Notes under the pieces: generated by a model | What the model was told of the DNA's origin: nothing | Database searches by the model: none | The model's input: the letters and a program-made list of their open reading frames with translations, nothing else | Program-made: the position numbers and the translations under genes | DNA from: Synechococcaceae cyanobacterium | Lineage (GTDB): Bacteria > Cyanobacteriota > Cyanobacteriia > PCC-6307 > Cyanobiaceae | Length of the DNA: 35,589 bases | Reading direction: 5' to 3' | NCBI GenBank assembly: GCA_947378425.1 | Contig: CANCJV010000042.1 | Span: 1-35,589, forward strand | Shown: positions 7,938 to 14,275 of the stretch, in pieces | Layout: every line of letters begins with the position of its first letter | How positions within the stretch are numbered: the stretch's first letter is position 1

Positions 7938-8225
7938 CTAAAGGTTACGGGCTAGATCCTTGGCATACTGGATGTCTTGCACCTGAGAGCCCTTGTCGCC
8001 ACTAGCCAGGAGAACAATAAGCATGTTGCCTTGGTTTTTGAAATAGATCCGGTAGCCAGGGCCATATCGAATTCGAAGCTCAGAGATACCTTCTCCGACT
8101 GGCCGGACATCACCTGGATTCCCCAAGGATAATCGCCTGATCCGAATGTCGATGCGAGCTTTTGCCGCTCGACCATTCAGGGCACTGAATCATGCGGCAT
8201 AGGCAGGGGTCTCCCGAATCTCCAA
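7938..8225 (-). pseudogene. RelE/HigB-like toxin gene with in-frame TGA at codon 12
   Basis: From a TTG at 8225 the frame reads LEIRETPAYAA, then a TGA stop at 8192-8190, then FSALNGRAAKARI and RIRRLSLGNPGDVRPVGEG, ending YRIYFKNQGNMLIVLLASGD and AKDLARNL. That is the complete family pattern of the RelE/phage Gp49-like toxins that pair with this type of antidote. Family members usually carry Trp at the stopped position (AAWF), so one G-to-A change from TGG to TGA explains the stop. An internal restart (for example TTG at 8126) would yield only the C-terminal two thirds. The toxin is therefore probably inactive; a sequencing error or readthrough cannot be excluded. Confidence 0.8.
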
Positions 8226-8234
8226 CCTGCCACC

Positions 8235-8263
8235 ATTGTATCTCCAGGGATACGGTGAGGCAA
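8235..8263 (-). promoter_or_regulatory. Predicted promoter of the relE/higB-like toxin-antitoxin cassette
   Basis: On the minus strand TTGCCT (8263-8258) and TACAAT (8240-8235) are separated by exactly 17 bp. TACAAT differs from the -10 consensus at one base. The imperfect inverted repeat GTATC-N6-GATAC (8238-8253) overlaps the -10 region and may be the antitoxin operator. Transcription would begin only a few bases before the TTG start, so the transcript would be almost leaderless. Confidence 0.5.
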
Positions 8264-8277
8264 GCGGTCTTCGGCCT

Positions 8278-8370
8278 GTCTAACGGTCGCGCTCACCGGA
8301 CGTAGATTACCTTTATCTTTACCACTAAACCAAACATATTGGTAGTTCCGGTGCAGCGCGGTTGTTAGGC
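8278..8370 (-). repeat. attC recombination site 5 (downstream of the split cassette gene)
   Basis: On the minus strand it runs from GCCTAAC to GTTAGAC, both perfect consensus ends. The arms CGCGCTGCACCGG and CCGGTGAGCGCG pair well, with bulges, around an AT-rich central stretch. Length 93 nt. It directly follows the stop codon of the gene at 8372. Confidence 0.87.
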
Positions 8371-8371
8371 G

Positions 8372-9286
8372 TCAATCCGGCTTCCAGGGAACGCCCAGCC
8401 GGCTCGCAGCTACTCGAGAGCCAAGATTGGAGAGCGTGGTGTTGCGCGCTACGAGTTTGAGGCGCACATCATCCCAGTCGAGGAAAATCGGGATAATTTT
8501 CTCTCGTTCCTCACCGTGAACACACATCACAGAAAGGCCCAGGGTATCTCCATCGTTAACCGAGGCGTAGGAGTTCATCAGGCCTTCAAACACTCTCCGT
8601 GCCTCGGGTGCGGTTGTATTGATGATTTCCCTTGCCTTGCCGTGAATGTCGCCCAGCCCTTCAAGATACTCACGGCAGGCCTGAAGCAACTCGACGCTTG
8701 AGGGCATTTCGTCAAGTATCTTCCTATGGAACTTCTTGTTTTCCTCAAGAAGGTCTTTGTTCGAAAAAAGACTGAGGCGAGTTTCGTTGATGACTTCAGA
8801 CTCCTTGCCGGACCATTGCGAGTTATGACTTACTACGTGCACAGCCAATCCAGAGTGCTGTACGTGGTTGCGGAGTGCTTCCATGAAGCGGTAAGAAAAT
8901 CTAGAATCATATTGATTTGCAGTTGCATTCCTGAACGCGATTACAGCGTCATCTGGAGTAGTAGAGTGCTCTGAGAGGTGCTGCGGGGCGTGGTCTAAGT
9001 ACAGTCGTGCTGCTGTCAGTAAGTTCACGATTCTGCGGTTCGCGCGGGTACGTTCTTCGGAAAACTCCTCATAGGTGCGACGGTCCTGAACAACATATCT
9101 GGCTGCAGCACACAAGGCCTCCTAGTCAAGCTCTAGAAAATTAGACACTAGAAGGTCGTACGTTTCTTCGAGAGCAAAAGCCGCATTAAGAACGGTGCGC
9201 GCTCGGCGAGCTTCTGCAACATGCTCCTCTGTGATTGGGACCTCGGGCACCCGATTAATTACAGCAAGTTGCAGGATGTAGCTCAT
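8372..9286 (-). pseudogene. Uncharacterised cassette gene split by an in-frame TAG (54 + 247 codons)
   Basis: The frame begins with ATG at 9286, three bases after a GTTAGGC core, and encodes MSYILQLAVINRVPEVPITE, ending in YDLLVSNFLELD at a TAG (9124-9122). The same frame continues for 250 codons, containing RRIVNLLTAARLYLDHAP, YRFMEALRNHVQHSGLAVHV and FLDWDDVRLKLVARN. Together they would form one protein of about 304 residues, soluble and helical, with no signal peptide or membrane helix. I do not recognise a named family; the NRRIVNLLTAARLYLD segment looks like a conserved core. TAGGAGGCC-TTG places a Shine-Dalgarno-like AGGAGG just before a TTG (9115), so translational restart to a 247-residue protein is possible. 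Alternatives are a simple nonsense mutation or two coupled genes. Confidence 0.65.
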
Positions 9287-9289
9287 GAT

Positions 9290-9296
9290 GCCTAAC
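9290..9296 (-). repeat. Lone integron core site (GTTAGGC) at the upstream edge of the cassette array
   Basis: The minus strand reads GTTAGGC-ATC-ATG, so a perfect GTTRRRY core directly precedes the first cassette gene. No matching RYYYAAC box or inverted arms are found to the right. It could be the insertion point of the array in a secondary site, a degraded attC, or a leftover attI. No integrase gene is seen next to it. Confidence 0.55.
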
Positions 9297-9639
9297 TCTT
9301 GATTGGGCGGTTCGGTGAACCACCATCACCCGGCCGTTCCTTGCCGCGAACCATAGCGAAAAGAGTTGGCGAGGTGGTCCGAAGGCATGGTGCTGCATGG
9401 GATTTGCTTCTTGTCCACCAATCTCTGGCCTTGGTTCTCGGGTCTGATAAGCAACTGTTCACGATGAACCTGGTCGTGGGCGTGGTCAAAGTGAAAATCA
9501 ACGGCAGGATCTAGTTCTTGTCTATCGGCCCATCCTTGGCGCCGCGAATCGAGCAGGTTGTATCCCTGATCCAGGATTGCAGCGATATGTCTTTGGGTTC
9601 CGCCTTGGTGGTCTTGCCGCCGCGTTCCCGGCTGCGCAT
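9292..9639 (-). pseudogene. Decayed N-terminal fragment of a type I restriction methylase (HsdM)
   Basis: From ATG at 9639 the minus strand reads MRSRERGGKTTKAEPKDI, then SLQSWIRDTTCSIRGAKD, GPIDKN, a TAG stop (9513-9511), and ILPLIFT. This matches the HsdM N-terminus I know from cyanobacteria, in which a W-I-x-D-x-x-CSIRGAKD segment is followed by a short Lys-rich stretch, an aromatic residue and ILPLIFTKRL. The TAG replaces that aromatic residue. Beyond ILPLIFT the frame no longer resembles HsdM, and it ends inside the GTTAGGC core at 9290-9296. The methyltransferase catalytic domain is missing. The gene is dead. It lies on the same strand as the HsdR-like remnant at 3242-3649. Confidence 0.6.
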
Positions 9640-9660
9640 CACGATCCTGCGGGCCACCAG

Positions 9661-9789
9661 CTACACCTTCACCTCTTCGTCGATCGCTTCGTCCCAGCCC
9701 AGTGCCTGCCCCAGAACCGGCTTCTTCACGGGGCTGCCGGTCTGGTCCAGGGCTTCAAGGTCGTCGTCTGGCAGCTCCTGATCGGCCAT
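9661..9789 (-). CDS. Small acidic ORF upstream of the hsdM remnant
   Basis: A 42-codon frame encoding MADQELPDDDLEALDQTGSP followed by VKKPVLGQALGWDEAIDEEV and ending at TAG. It is in the same frame as the hsdM remnant and separated from it by 21 bases. It could be a small gene of the old restriction locus, or the original start of a longer HsdM that has been cut by a nonsense codon. It is acidic and has no recognised domain. Whether it is expressed is unknown. Confidence 0.3.
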   Translation of the reverse strand: MADQELPDDDLEALDQTGSPVKKPVLGQALGWDEAIDEEVKV

Positions 9790-9856
9790 CGTTGCGCTGG
9801 GGCGGGCATCCCGCGCCAGGCACCAGCACCCAAGGGACTGCTGGTGGCACTTCTCT

Positions 9857-10441
9857 GTGGGGCCTCCCCGCCTGGAGTCCCGCGCGTCACCGTCACCCGC
9901 TGATTCTGTGGCCCCTGCCAGCCTCGCCGACGACCCGCCACCCGGCGCCGGTCAGGAGCCTGCGATTCCGCCAGAATCGTCCCCAACAGCAAGCTCCTGG
10001 TCAGGCCTGGATCGCCTCGGTTACACCCAGGCCATCGGCGGCCTGGCCCTCGGCCTGATCGCCCTGTTCTCCTCCTATGACCACATCACCGTCGCCGGCC
10101 GCACCCTCCAGCTCCAGCAGCAATGGGGCGTCGCCTTCATCGTTGCCTCGGTGGCGATCATTCTTGTCGATGCTCAACTGGCGACGCGATCCCGACTACG
10201 AGTGGCGCATGAACGTGCTCGAGATCAATATTCAGCGAACCGAGAGCGATATCGAGCAAGTCGAGAGAGAAACCGAGCAGCTCAAGCAAGAGAACGCCAG
10301 AGAGAGAGCTTTGAGCGCCTCGATCAGGCGGCTTTGCTTTCCGCCCGAATCCAGCTCGATCCCTCAGACAGCAACCGAGCCCGACTGCGGGCCTTCCTCA
10401 CCCTGATGGGCCAGCGACAGCTGGACGACCGGGACCTTTGA
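9857..10441 (+). CDS. Hypothetical two-helix membrane protein with charged coiled coil
   Basis: Up to 194 residues. After a Pro/Ser/Ala-rich N-terminal tail come two hydrophobic helices (about residues 54-73, YTQAIGGLALGLIALFSSY, and 90-107, WGVAFIVASVAIILVDAQ). Then comes a long Arg/Glu/Ala-rich segment that should form a coiled coil (residues about 110-155), and a conserved-looking end, LLSARIQLDPSDSNRARLRA. The topology suggests a hairpin in the membrane with a cytoplasmic coiled coil. No function is known. The start may be GTG at 9857 or GTG at 9908; neither has a clear Shine-Dalgarno site. A second plus-strand frame (10077-10406) also reads as coiled coil here, but lacks the membrane helices and the ending. 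This gene marks the return to core-like composition after the island. Confidence 0.65.
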   Translation: MGPPRLESRASPSPADSVAPASLADDPPPGAGQEPAIPPESSPTASSWSGLDRLGYTQAIGGLALGLIALFSSYDHITVAGRTLQLQQQWGVAFIVASVAIILVDAQLATRSRLRVAHERARDQYSANRERYRASRERNRAAQARERQRESFERLDQAALLSARIQLDPSDSNRARLRAFLTLMGQRQLDDRDL

Positions 10442-10471
10442 AGCCGGCCAGGTTGCCGTGGGGCCGATTGC

Positions 10472-10699
10472 TTGATTGCCGGTCATCGATCAGAACGATC
10501 CAACCAGAAACAAGTGGTGCGGATAGTTCAGGAGCTCGGCTGCCGGGCTAGGCGTGAGTCCGGCCATCTGGTCATGGCCAGTGGTCTGTGCCGTCTGGCG
10601 ATCCCCCGTCAGCTGACCTCCAGTCCGCGAGCATCGATCCGCTGCTGCTGCCCTGCAATCCTGCAATCGCTCCAGGCAGACAGAAGCCCCAGACCATGA
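10472..10699 (+). CDS. Small ORF with weak resemblance to HicA, possibly a remnant
   Basis: A 75-codon frame starting at TTG. The segment KQVVRIVQELGCRARRESG followed by HLVMASGLCRLAIPRQ has the helix, G-x-H hairpin and terminal strand order of HicA-like proteins. The remaining 30 residues (Ser/Pro/Arg-rich) look non-coding. It may be a truncated relic or simply a chance frame. A hairpin at 10686-10710 overlaps its end. Confidence 0.25.
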   Translation: MIAGHRSERSNQKQVVRIVQELGCRARRESGHLVMASGLCRLAIPRQLTSSPRASIRCCCPAILQSLQADRSPRP

Positions 10700-10710
10700 A
10701 GATCTGGGGC
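10686..10710. terminator. Hairpin between converging genes
   Basis: GCCCCAGA (10686-10693) and TCTGGGGC (10703-10710) form a perfect 8-bp stem with a 9-nt loop. There is no T-run on either side. Its place between the converging genes at 10441/10699 and 10793 suggests a bidirectional transcription stop. Confidence 0.4.
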
Positions 10711-10792
10711 CGCTGGGGTTCTGTGGCCGAATACGGGCTGCAGCCGTCTGGATCAGGCCATAAGCCGATCAGACCGGTCGCCTGGCCTCAGC

Positions 10793-11164
10793 TCAGACGA
10801 AGGCGTACTCGTACTCCTCCATTTCTTCCCAGTCGTCGGCGGCCATCGATTCGAGGCCCTCGAACAGGACGTCCTCACCGATGCGATCGACGATCAGCCG
10901 CAGGGAGGGGAACAGGAAGTGATTTTCCTCGGCGTACTGGGCACTGAACAGACCCTTTTCACCCCAGAAGAAGCGGTCGGTGGTGTGCTCGTTGCGGCGG
11001 ACGTTCAGGATCGCCGGAGCCATCAGTTCGGACTCGGCGATGTAGCGCCGGGCTGCTGTCACAGGTTTGTGGACACCGGTTTCGAGATTGAAGGTGGGCA
11101 CATGGGCGAGAACCCTTTGGCCGGCCAGACGACGGCGGCTGATCCGCTTGCGCTTCTTGGACAT
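10793..11164 (-). CDS. DUF3155 domain protein
   Basis: A 123-residue basic-to-acidic protein of the cyanobacterial DUF3155 family. The basic N-terminus MSKKRKRISRRRLAGQRVL is followed by PVTAARRYI, the conserved VRRNEHTTDRFFWGEKGLF and QYAEENHFLFPSLR blocks, and an acidic C-terminal tail (DDWEEMEEYEYAFV). Function is unknown; the Arg/Lys-rich start suggests nucleic-acid or ribosome contact, which is inference. The ATG at 11164 is preceded by GGGAG and gives the usual family length, although the frame stays open upstream to 11545. A divergent histidine kinase gene starts 448 bp away. Confidence 0.88.
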   Translation of the reverse strand: MSKKRKRISRRRLAGQRVLAHVPTFNLETGVHKPVTAARRYIAESELMAPAILNVRRNEHTTDRFFWGEKGLFSAQYAEENHFLFPSLRLIVDRIGEDVLFEGLESMAADDWEEMEEYEYAFV

Positions 11165-11612
11165 GGAACGACTCCCTGGGGAGGAGAGGAGAGAGGTGAG
11201 GTGGAGGAATGCGAGGGCTGGCGATCTCCGCGCCGGGGCACGAAGCCCTGGCGGCGGCGAAAGCCGTGCCGAATCGACGGGTCGAAGCCCGACCGATCCA
11301 CGCCCATACGTTCTGTCGTCCTGCCGCGGGTGAGAGCAGAAGATCGCTGACGGCGACACCGGAAGCTGCTCACGCAGCACCAGCGCAGAAGAGGGGCGCA
11401 TCTCCCTCTGCTGTAGCCTTGACCGAGGGTTTGTGCAACCTTTGTGCGGCCCTGACCATCTCGCCAGCGACTTGCCAGCCCGGGTGGACTTGCGAAGTAG
11501 TGGTCGATACCAGGAGCCTAAAGCTTTTTTTAGGAATTTCGACACATCCTCGAGACATTTTTCCGAGGGCCCTGTCAGCAGCCTCTAGCACCCGACCACC
11601 CAGCCGCCCGTG
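11165..11612. promoter_or_regulatory. 448-bp divergent intergenic region with hairpins
   Basis: This gap separates the DUF3155 gene from the histidine kinase gene, which diverge. It contains a hairpin, CCTAAA-N6-TTTAGG (11517-11534), with a T-run, and a second small one, CCTCG-N11-CGAGG (about 11548-11568), close to the kinase start. They could be leader structures or a terminator for an upstream transcript. No convincing gene was found; the open frames seen here lack ribosome-binding sites and family motifs. Confidence 0.35.
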
Positions 11613-12773
11613 ATGCCAGTCTCCGAGCGGTTTCTCAGCCTGTTGGGTTTCCAGCTCAGCCAATTTGTCGATTGCGCCGATGTGCGCTCGCTGGTGGTGT
11701 ATGTGACCCACCAGGAGGTTGAAGGCCATCCCACCCTGATGCCGGTGGGCCAGTGGCCCGCTGACGGCCGCGCCCTGGCGGCAGTGGAAGGGGACAGCCG
11801 GCTGCGGGTGCCCGCGGAGGAACGGCGCTGGCTGCCGTTGCGGGATCAGCAGCTGCTGCTGGGAGCGCTGCAGGTGGAGACCGGCAGTGGCACCTGGCCC
11901 GAGCCGCTGCGGCAACGCCTCCAGGCCGTGGCCCTCTGCCTCACCGAAGCCCTCAGCCTCGACCTGGAGCAGCGGCGGCTGCAGGAGCGCCTCGAACACC
12001 AGGATGAACAGCTGCGCTTGCTGGTGCATCAGCTGCGCAATCCACTCACTGCTCTGCGCACCTTTGGCCATCTGCTGCGCCGGCGCCTCGAGCAGGACAG
12101 TGACAACCGCTCCCTGGTGGAAGGCCTGCTGGCGGAGGAGCGCCAGCTCAATCGCTACGTTGATGCGATCAGCGATCTGGCCGGTGCCGAGGTGCTGATC
12201 GCGCCGAGCGCCAGCCCCCAGCCCCTGCTGCTGCCTCCCATGCTCACGGGGCCCGAGGGCCAGCCTCTGGCGGAGCCGCTGGAACCGCTGCTGCAGCGCG
12301 CCGCGGCCACCGCGGCCCTGCAGGGGCGCCACTGGCAGCGGCCCGAGCGGTTGCCGGAGTGGCGCGGCGACAGCGGTGCCGTGGCGGAGATCCTGGCCAA
12401 CCTGCTGGAGAACGCCTTCCGCTACAGCCCCGCCGGCAGTGCCGTCGGCCTGCACGTGGGCGCGGGATCAGGGGTCGGGGGGGCCGGCGCCGGGCCGATT
12501 CTCACGGTCTGGGATGGAGGCCCGGCGATCCCAGCCGCAGAGCGGGAGCTGATCTTCGAGCGGGGCCGCCGGGGCAGCAGCGGCGCCCAGCGGCCCGGCA
12601 CCGGCCTGGGATTGGCTCTGGCCCGGGACCTGGCCCGGGGCCTGGGGGGCGAACTGGCGCTGGTGATCCCCCCCTGCCTCAGCGACCCGAGCCTGCCCCA
12701 GCAGGGCAATGCCTTCCGGCTCAGCCTGCCGCCGGGGTTGCAGAGCGCCACAGCACCAGCAGCAGGGCGCTGA
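11613..12773 (+). CDS. Sensor histidine kinase (two-component system)
   Basis: A 386-residue soluble histidine kinase. Residues 1 to about 115 look like a degenerate GAF-type sensor domain. Residues 119-140 form a coiled lead into the HisKA dimerisation helix with the phospho-acceptor His139 in VHQLRNPLTALRTF. The ATP-binding HATPase_c domain shows the N box NLLENAFRYSP, the G1-like VWDGGPAI, an F box (LIFERG) and the G2 box PGTGLGLALARDLA. There is no transmembrane segment, so the signal is probably cytoplasmic. No response regulator is adjacent. GTG at 11610 directly precedes the chosen ATG. Its 3' end overlaps the 3' end of cobS on the opposite strand by 53 bp. Confidence 0.9.
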   Translation: MPVSERFLSLLGFQLSQFVDCADVRSLVVYVTHQEVEGHPTLMPVGQWPADGRALAAVEGDSRLRVPAEERRWLPLRDQQLLLGALQVETGSGTWPEPLRQRLQAVALCLTEALSLDLEQRRLQERLEHQDEQLRLLVHQLRNPLTALRTFGHLLRRRLEQDSDNRSLVEGLLAEERQLNRYVDAISDLAGAEVLIAPSASPQPLLLPPMLTGPEGQPLAEPLEPLLQRAAATAALQGRHWQRPERLPEWRGDSGAVAEILANLLENAFRYSPAGSAVGLHVGAGSGVGGAGAGPILTVWDGGPAIPAAERELIFERGRRGSSGAQRPGTGLGLALARDLARGLGGELALVIPPCLSDPSLPQQGNAFRLSLPPGLQSATAPAAGR

Positions 12774-13518
12774 GCAGTAGCGCCAGGGCCTCGGCCCACT
12801 CGACGCAGGCTCCATAGGTGTCGCCGCTGTGGCCGCCCAGGTGCCGCCCCAACCCCAGGGGCACGAGCAGCGCCGGCACCAGACCCGCCAGCACCAGCGC
12901 TGGCCAGTGCCAGAACCACGACAGCGCCAGCAGCAGGGCCAGCAGCACCAGGCTGGGGCGCAGCTCGATCGCCAGCCCGGCCCAGTGGCGGCGATGGAAA
13001 CCGGCACTGCCCTGGGGCCGCAGATAGGGGAATCGGGCCATCGCCACCAGGGGGGCCAATCGCCCCCAGACGGCGGCCCAGACCAGCAGCCCAGGGGCAC
13101 TGGCGCCGAGCATGGCCAGGGCTCCGGCCCGCAGCAGCAGCAGCAGCGCCAGGGCCTGGGCTCCGCTGGCACCGACCCGGCTGTCCTCCATCGCCTCCAG
13201 CAGCCGGTCGCCCGCCGCCAGGCCATCGGCGGTGTCCATGGCGCCGTCCATGTGCAGCCCCCCGGTCAGCAGCAGACCGGCCGCCAGCACCAGAGCCACC
13301 TGGGCCAGCAGCGGCACCCGGCCCTGCAGCAGCCCCCACACCAGGGCCTGCAGGCCTCCCAGCACCAGGCCCACCCAGGGCGCAAAGCGGGCGATGCGCT
13401 CAAAGCGGGGCTGAATCCCCGGCCAGGCCGGCAGCACCGAATAGAAGATCCAGGCACCGGCCAGATCCCGCAGCCAGGTGGGGACGCCGGCGGAGACAGG
13501 AGCGGGCGGGCGGTTCAT
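12721..13518 (-). CDS. cobS: Adenosylcobinamide-GDP ribazoletransferase
   Basis: A 265-residue polytopic membrane enzyme that joins adenosylcobinamide-GDP to alpha-ribazole (or its equivalent in pseudocobalamin) in the last stage of cobamide synthesis. The family signature GGLHMDGAMDTADGLAAG is present, followed by MEDSRVGASGA. Several hydrophobic helices fill the rest, for example VALVLAAGLLL, LALLLLLRAGALAML and LVLLALLLALSWFW. The ATG at 13518 was chosen because family similarity begins shortly after it; an in-frame upstream extension of 22 residues to 13584 is possible but atypical. The C-terminus overlaps the histidine kinase gene tail to tail by 53 bp. Confidence 0.93.
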   Translation of the reverse strand: MNRPPAPVSAGVPTWLRDLAGAWIFYSVLPAWPGIQPRFERIARFAPWVGLVLGGLQALVWGLLQGRVPLLAQVALVLAAGLLLTGGLHMDGAMDTADGLAAGDRLLEAMEDSRVGASGAQALALLLLLRAGALAMLGASAPGLLVWAAVWGRLAPLVAMARFPYLRPQGSAGFHRRHWAGLAIELRPSLVLLALLLALSWFWHWPALVLAGLVPALLVPLGLGRHLGGHSGDTYGACVEWAEALALLLSALLLVLWRSATPAAG

Positions 13519-14275
13519 GGCGAGGCCGATCGGTGCAAGAGAAAACGGTGGAAGCGGGTGGGGCCGCACCCCATCCCAGCCCATTCGGGCTCAGGACTTC
13601 ACCCCCGTGCAGCCATGGGCTGAGCAGGAGCCGCCATGATCCCGCCCGGGAGGTCCGGCAACGAGCGACCGAGCTCTCAGGGGCGCCGCACTCCAGCCCA
13701 TGGAGGGGCAGGGGCCGCTCCCCGACACCGGGCATTCCAACCAGGGGCAACGGCTTCGTCAGCGAACACGGATTGGCAGACCCAGCCCGGCAGCGCCTAC
13801 CAACAGCCGGCAGAGAACCTCAAACCGGCAGTGGATGACCCAGATGATTCCGTGGGGCCCATTTCACGCGCGTGCCTTGCGCTGATCGTGCAGTGTTGAA
13901 CAAGCTCCGCGACGCTCCAGTGAACGTCGCGGAGCCTGATGGGTCATCAGGAACCGGCATGGCGGCAGAAGGGATCTCCTTCCGTGCTGGGCCAGGGGGG
14001 ACCGGCAGGGCCGGGAACCCCTGCACCGCCAGTGCCAGGGACGCCGAACAGACCATCACCCAATGGCGCCCCGCTGGAAGCTGGGCCTGGGAATGGCGGG
14101 TTGGTGGGTCGAGGCCCAGGGCCCAGCGGTGAAGACCAAGGAGCGAGCAACGCCACGTAGCGTCCTCGGGCATGGAAGCCCGGTGTCCGCCGGTGCCTCC
14201 CAAACCCTTGCCTCCGGAGGGCCCAGCGTGCCGACGAGTCCCTCTCCCCAGCTGCCGGGGGATGTCGCTGCCCCG
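13519..14275. other. 757-bp intergenic region between cobS and tgt
   Basis: The divergent cobS and tgt genes are separated by an unusually long GC-rich stretch. Several overlapping frames are open on both strands, but none shows a family motif, a ribosome-binding site or a consistent protein composition. The tgt frame itself is open back to 14063, so tgt could start upstream, though the extension is low-complexity. The tandem hairpins at 13904-13950 are the only clear structure. Confidence 0.4.
13904..13950. repeat. Two tandem hairpins in the cobS-tgt gap
   Basis: The first is GCTCCGCGACG (13904-13914) paired with CGTCGCGGAGC (13925-13935), a perfect 11-bp stem with a 10-nt loop. One base position later follows CTGATG-GGT-CATCAG (13936-13950), a 6-bp stem with a 3-nt loop. 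Neither is followed by a T-run. They may be a terminator, an RNA leader element of tgt or part of a small RNA. Confidence 0.5.

Noticed and set aside
9122-9639. TAG codons within several genes of the island as a sign of amber suppression
   Set aside because: TAG is the normal stop of tgt, the phosphohexomutase, sulP and hicB in the same window, so a recoded genome is unlikely; decay of mobile genes is simpler.
9300-10450. Search for an integron integrase next to the lone core site
   Set aside because: No tyrosine-recombinase motifs (R...HxxR...Y) or IntI-specific patch are seen in any frame. The region contains the hsdM remnant and a membrane protein.
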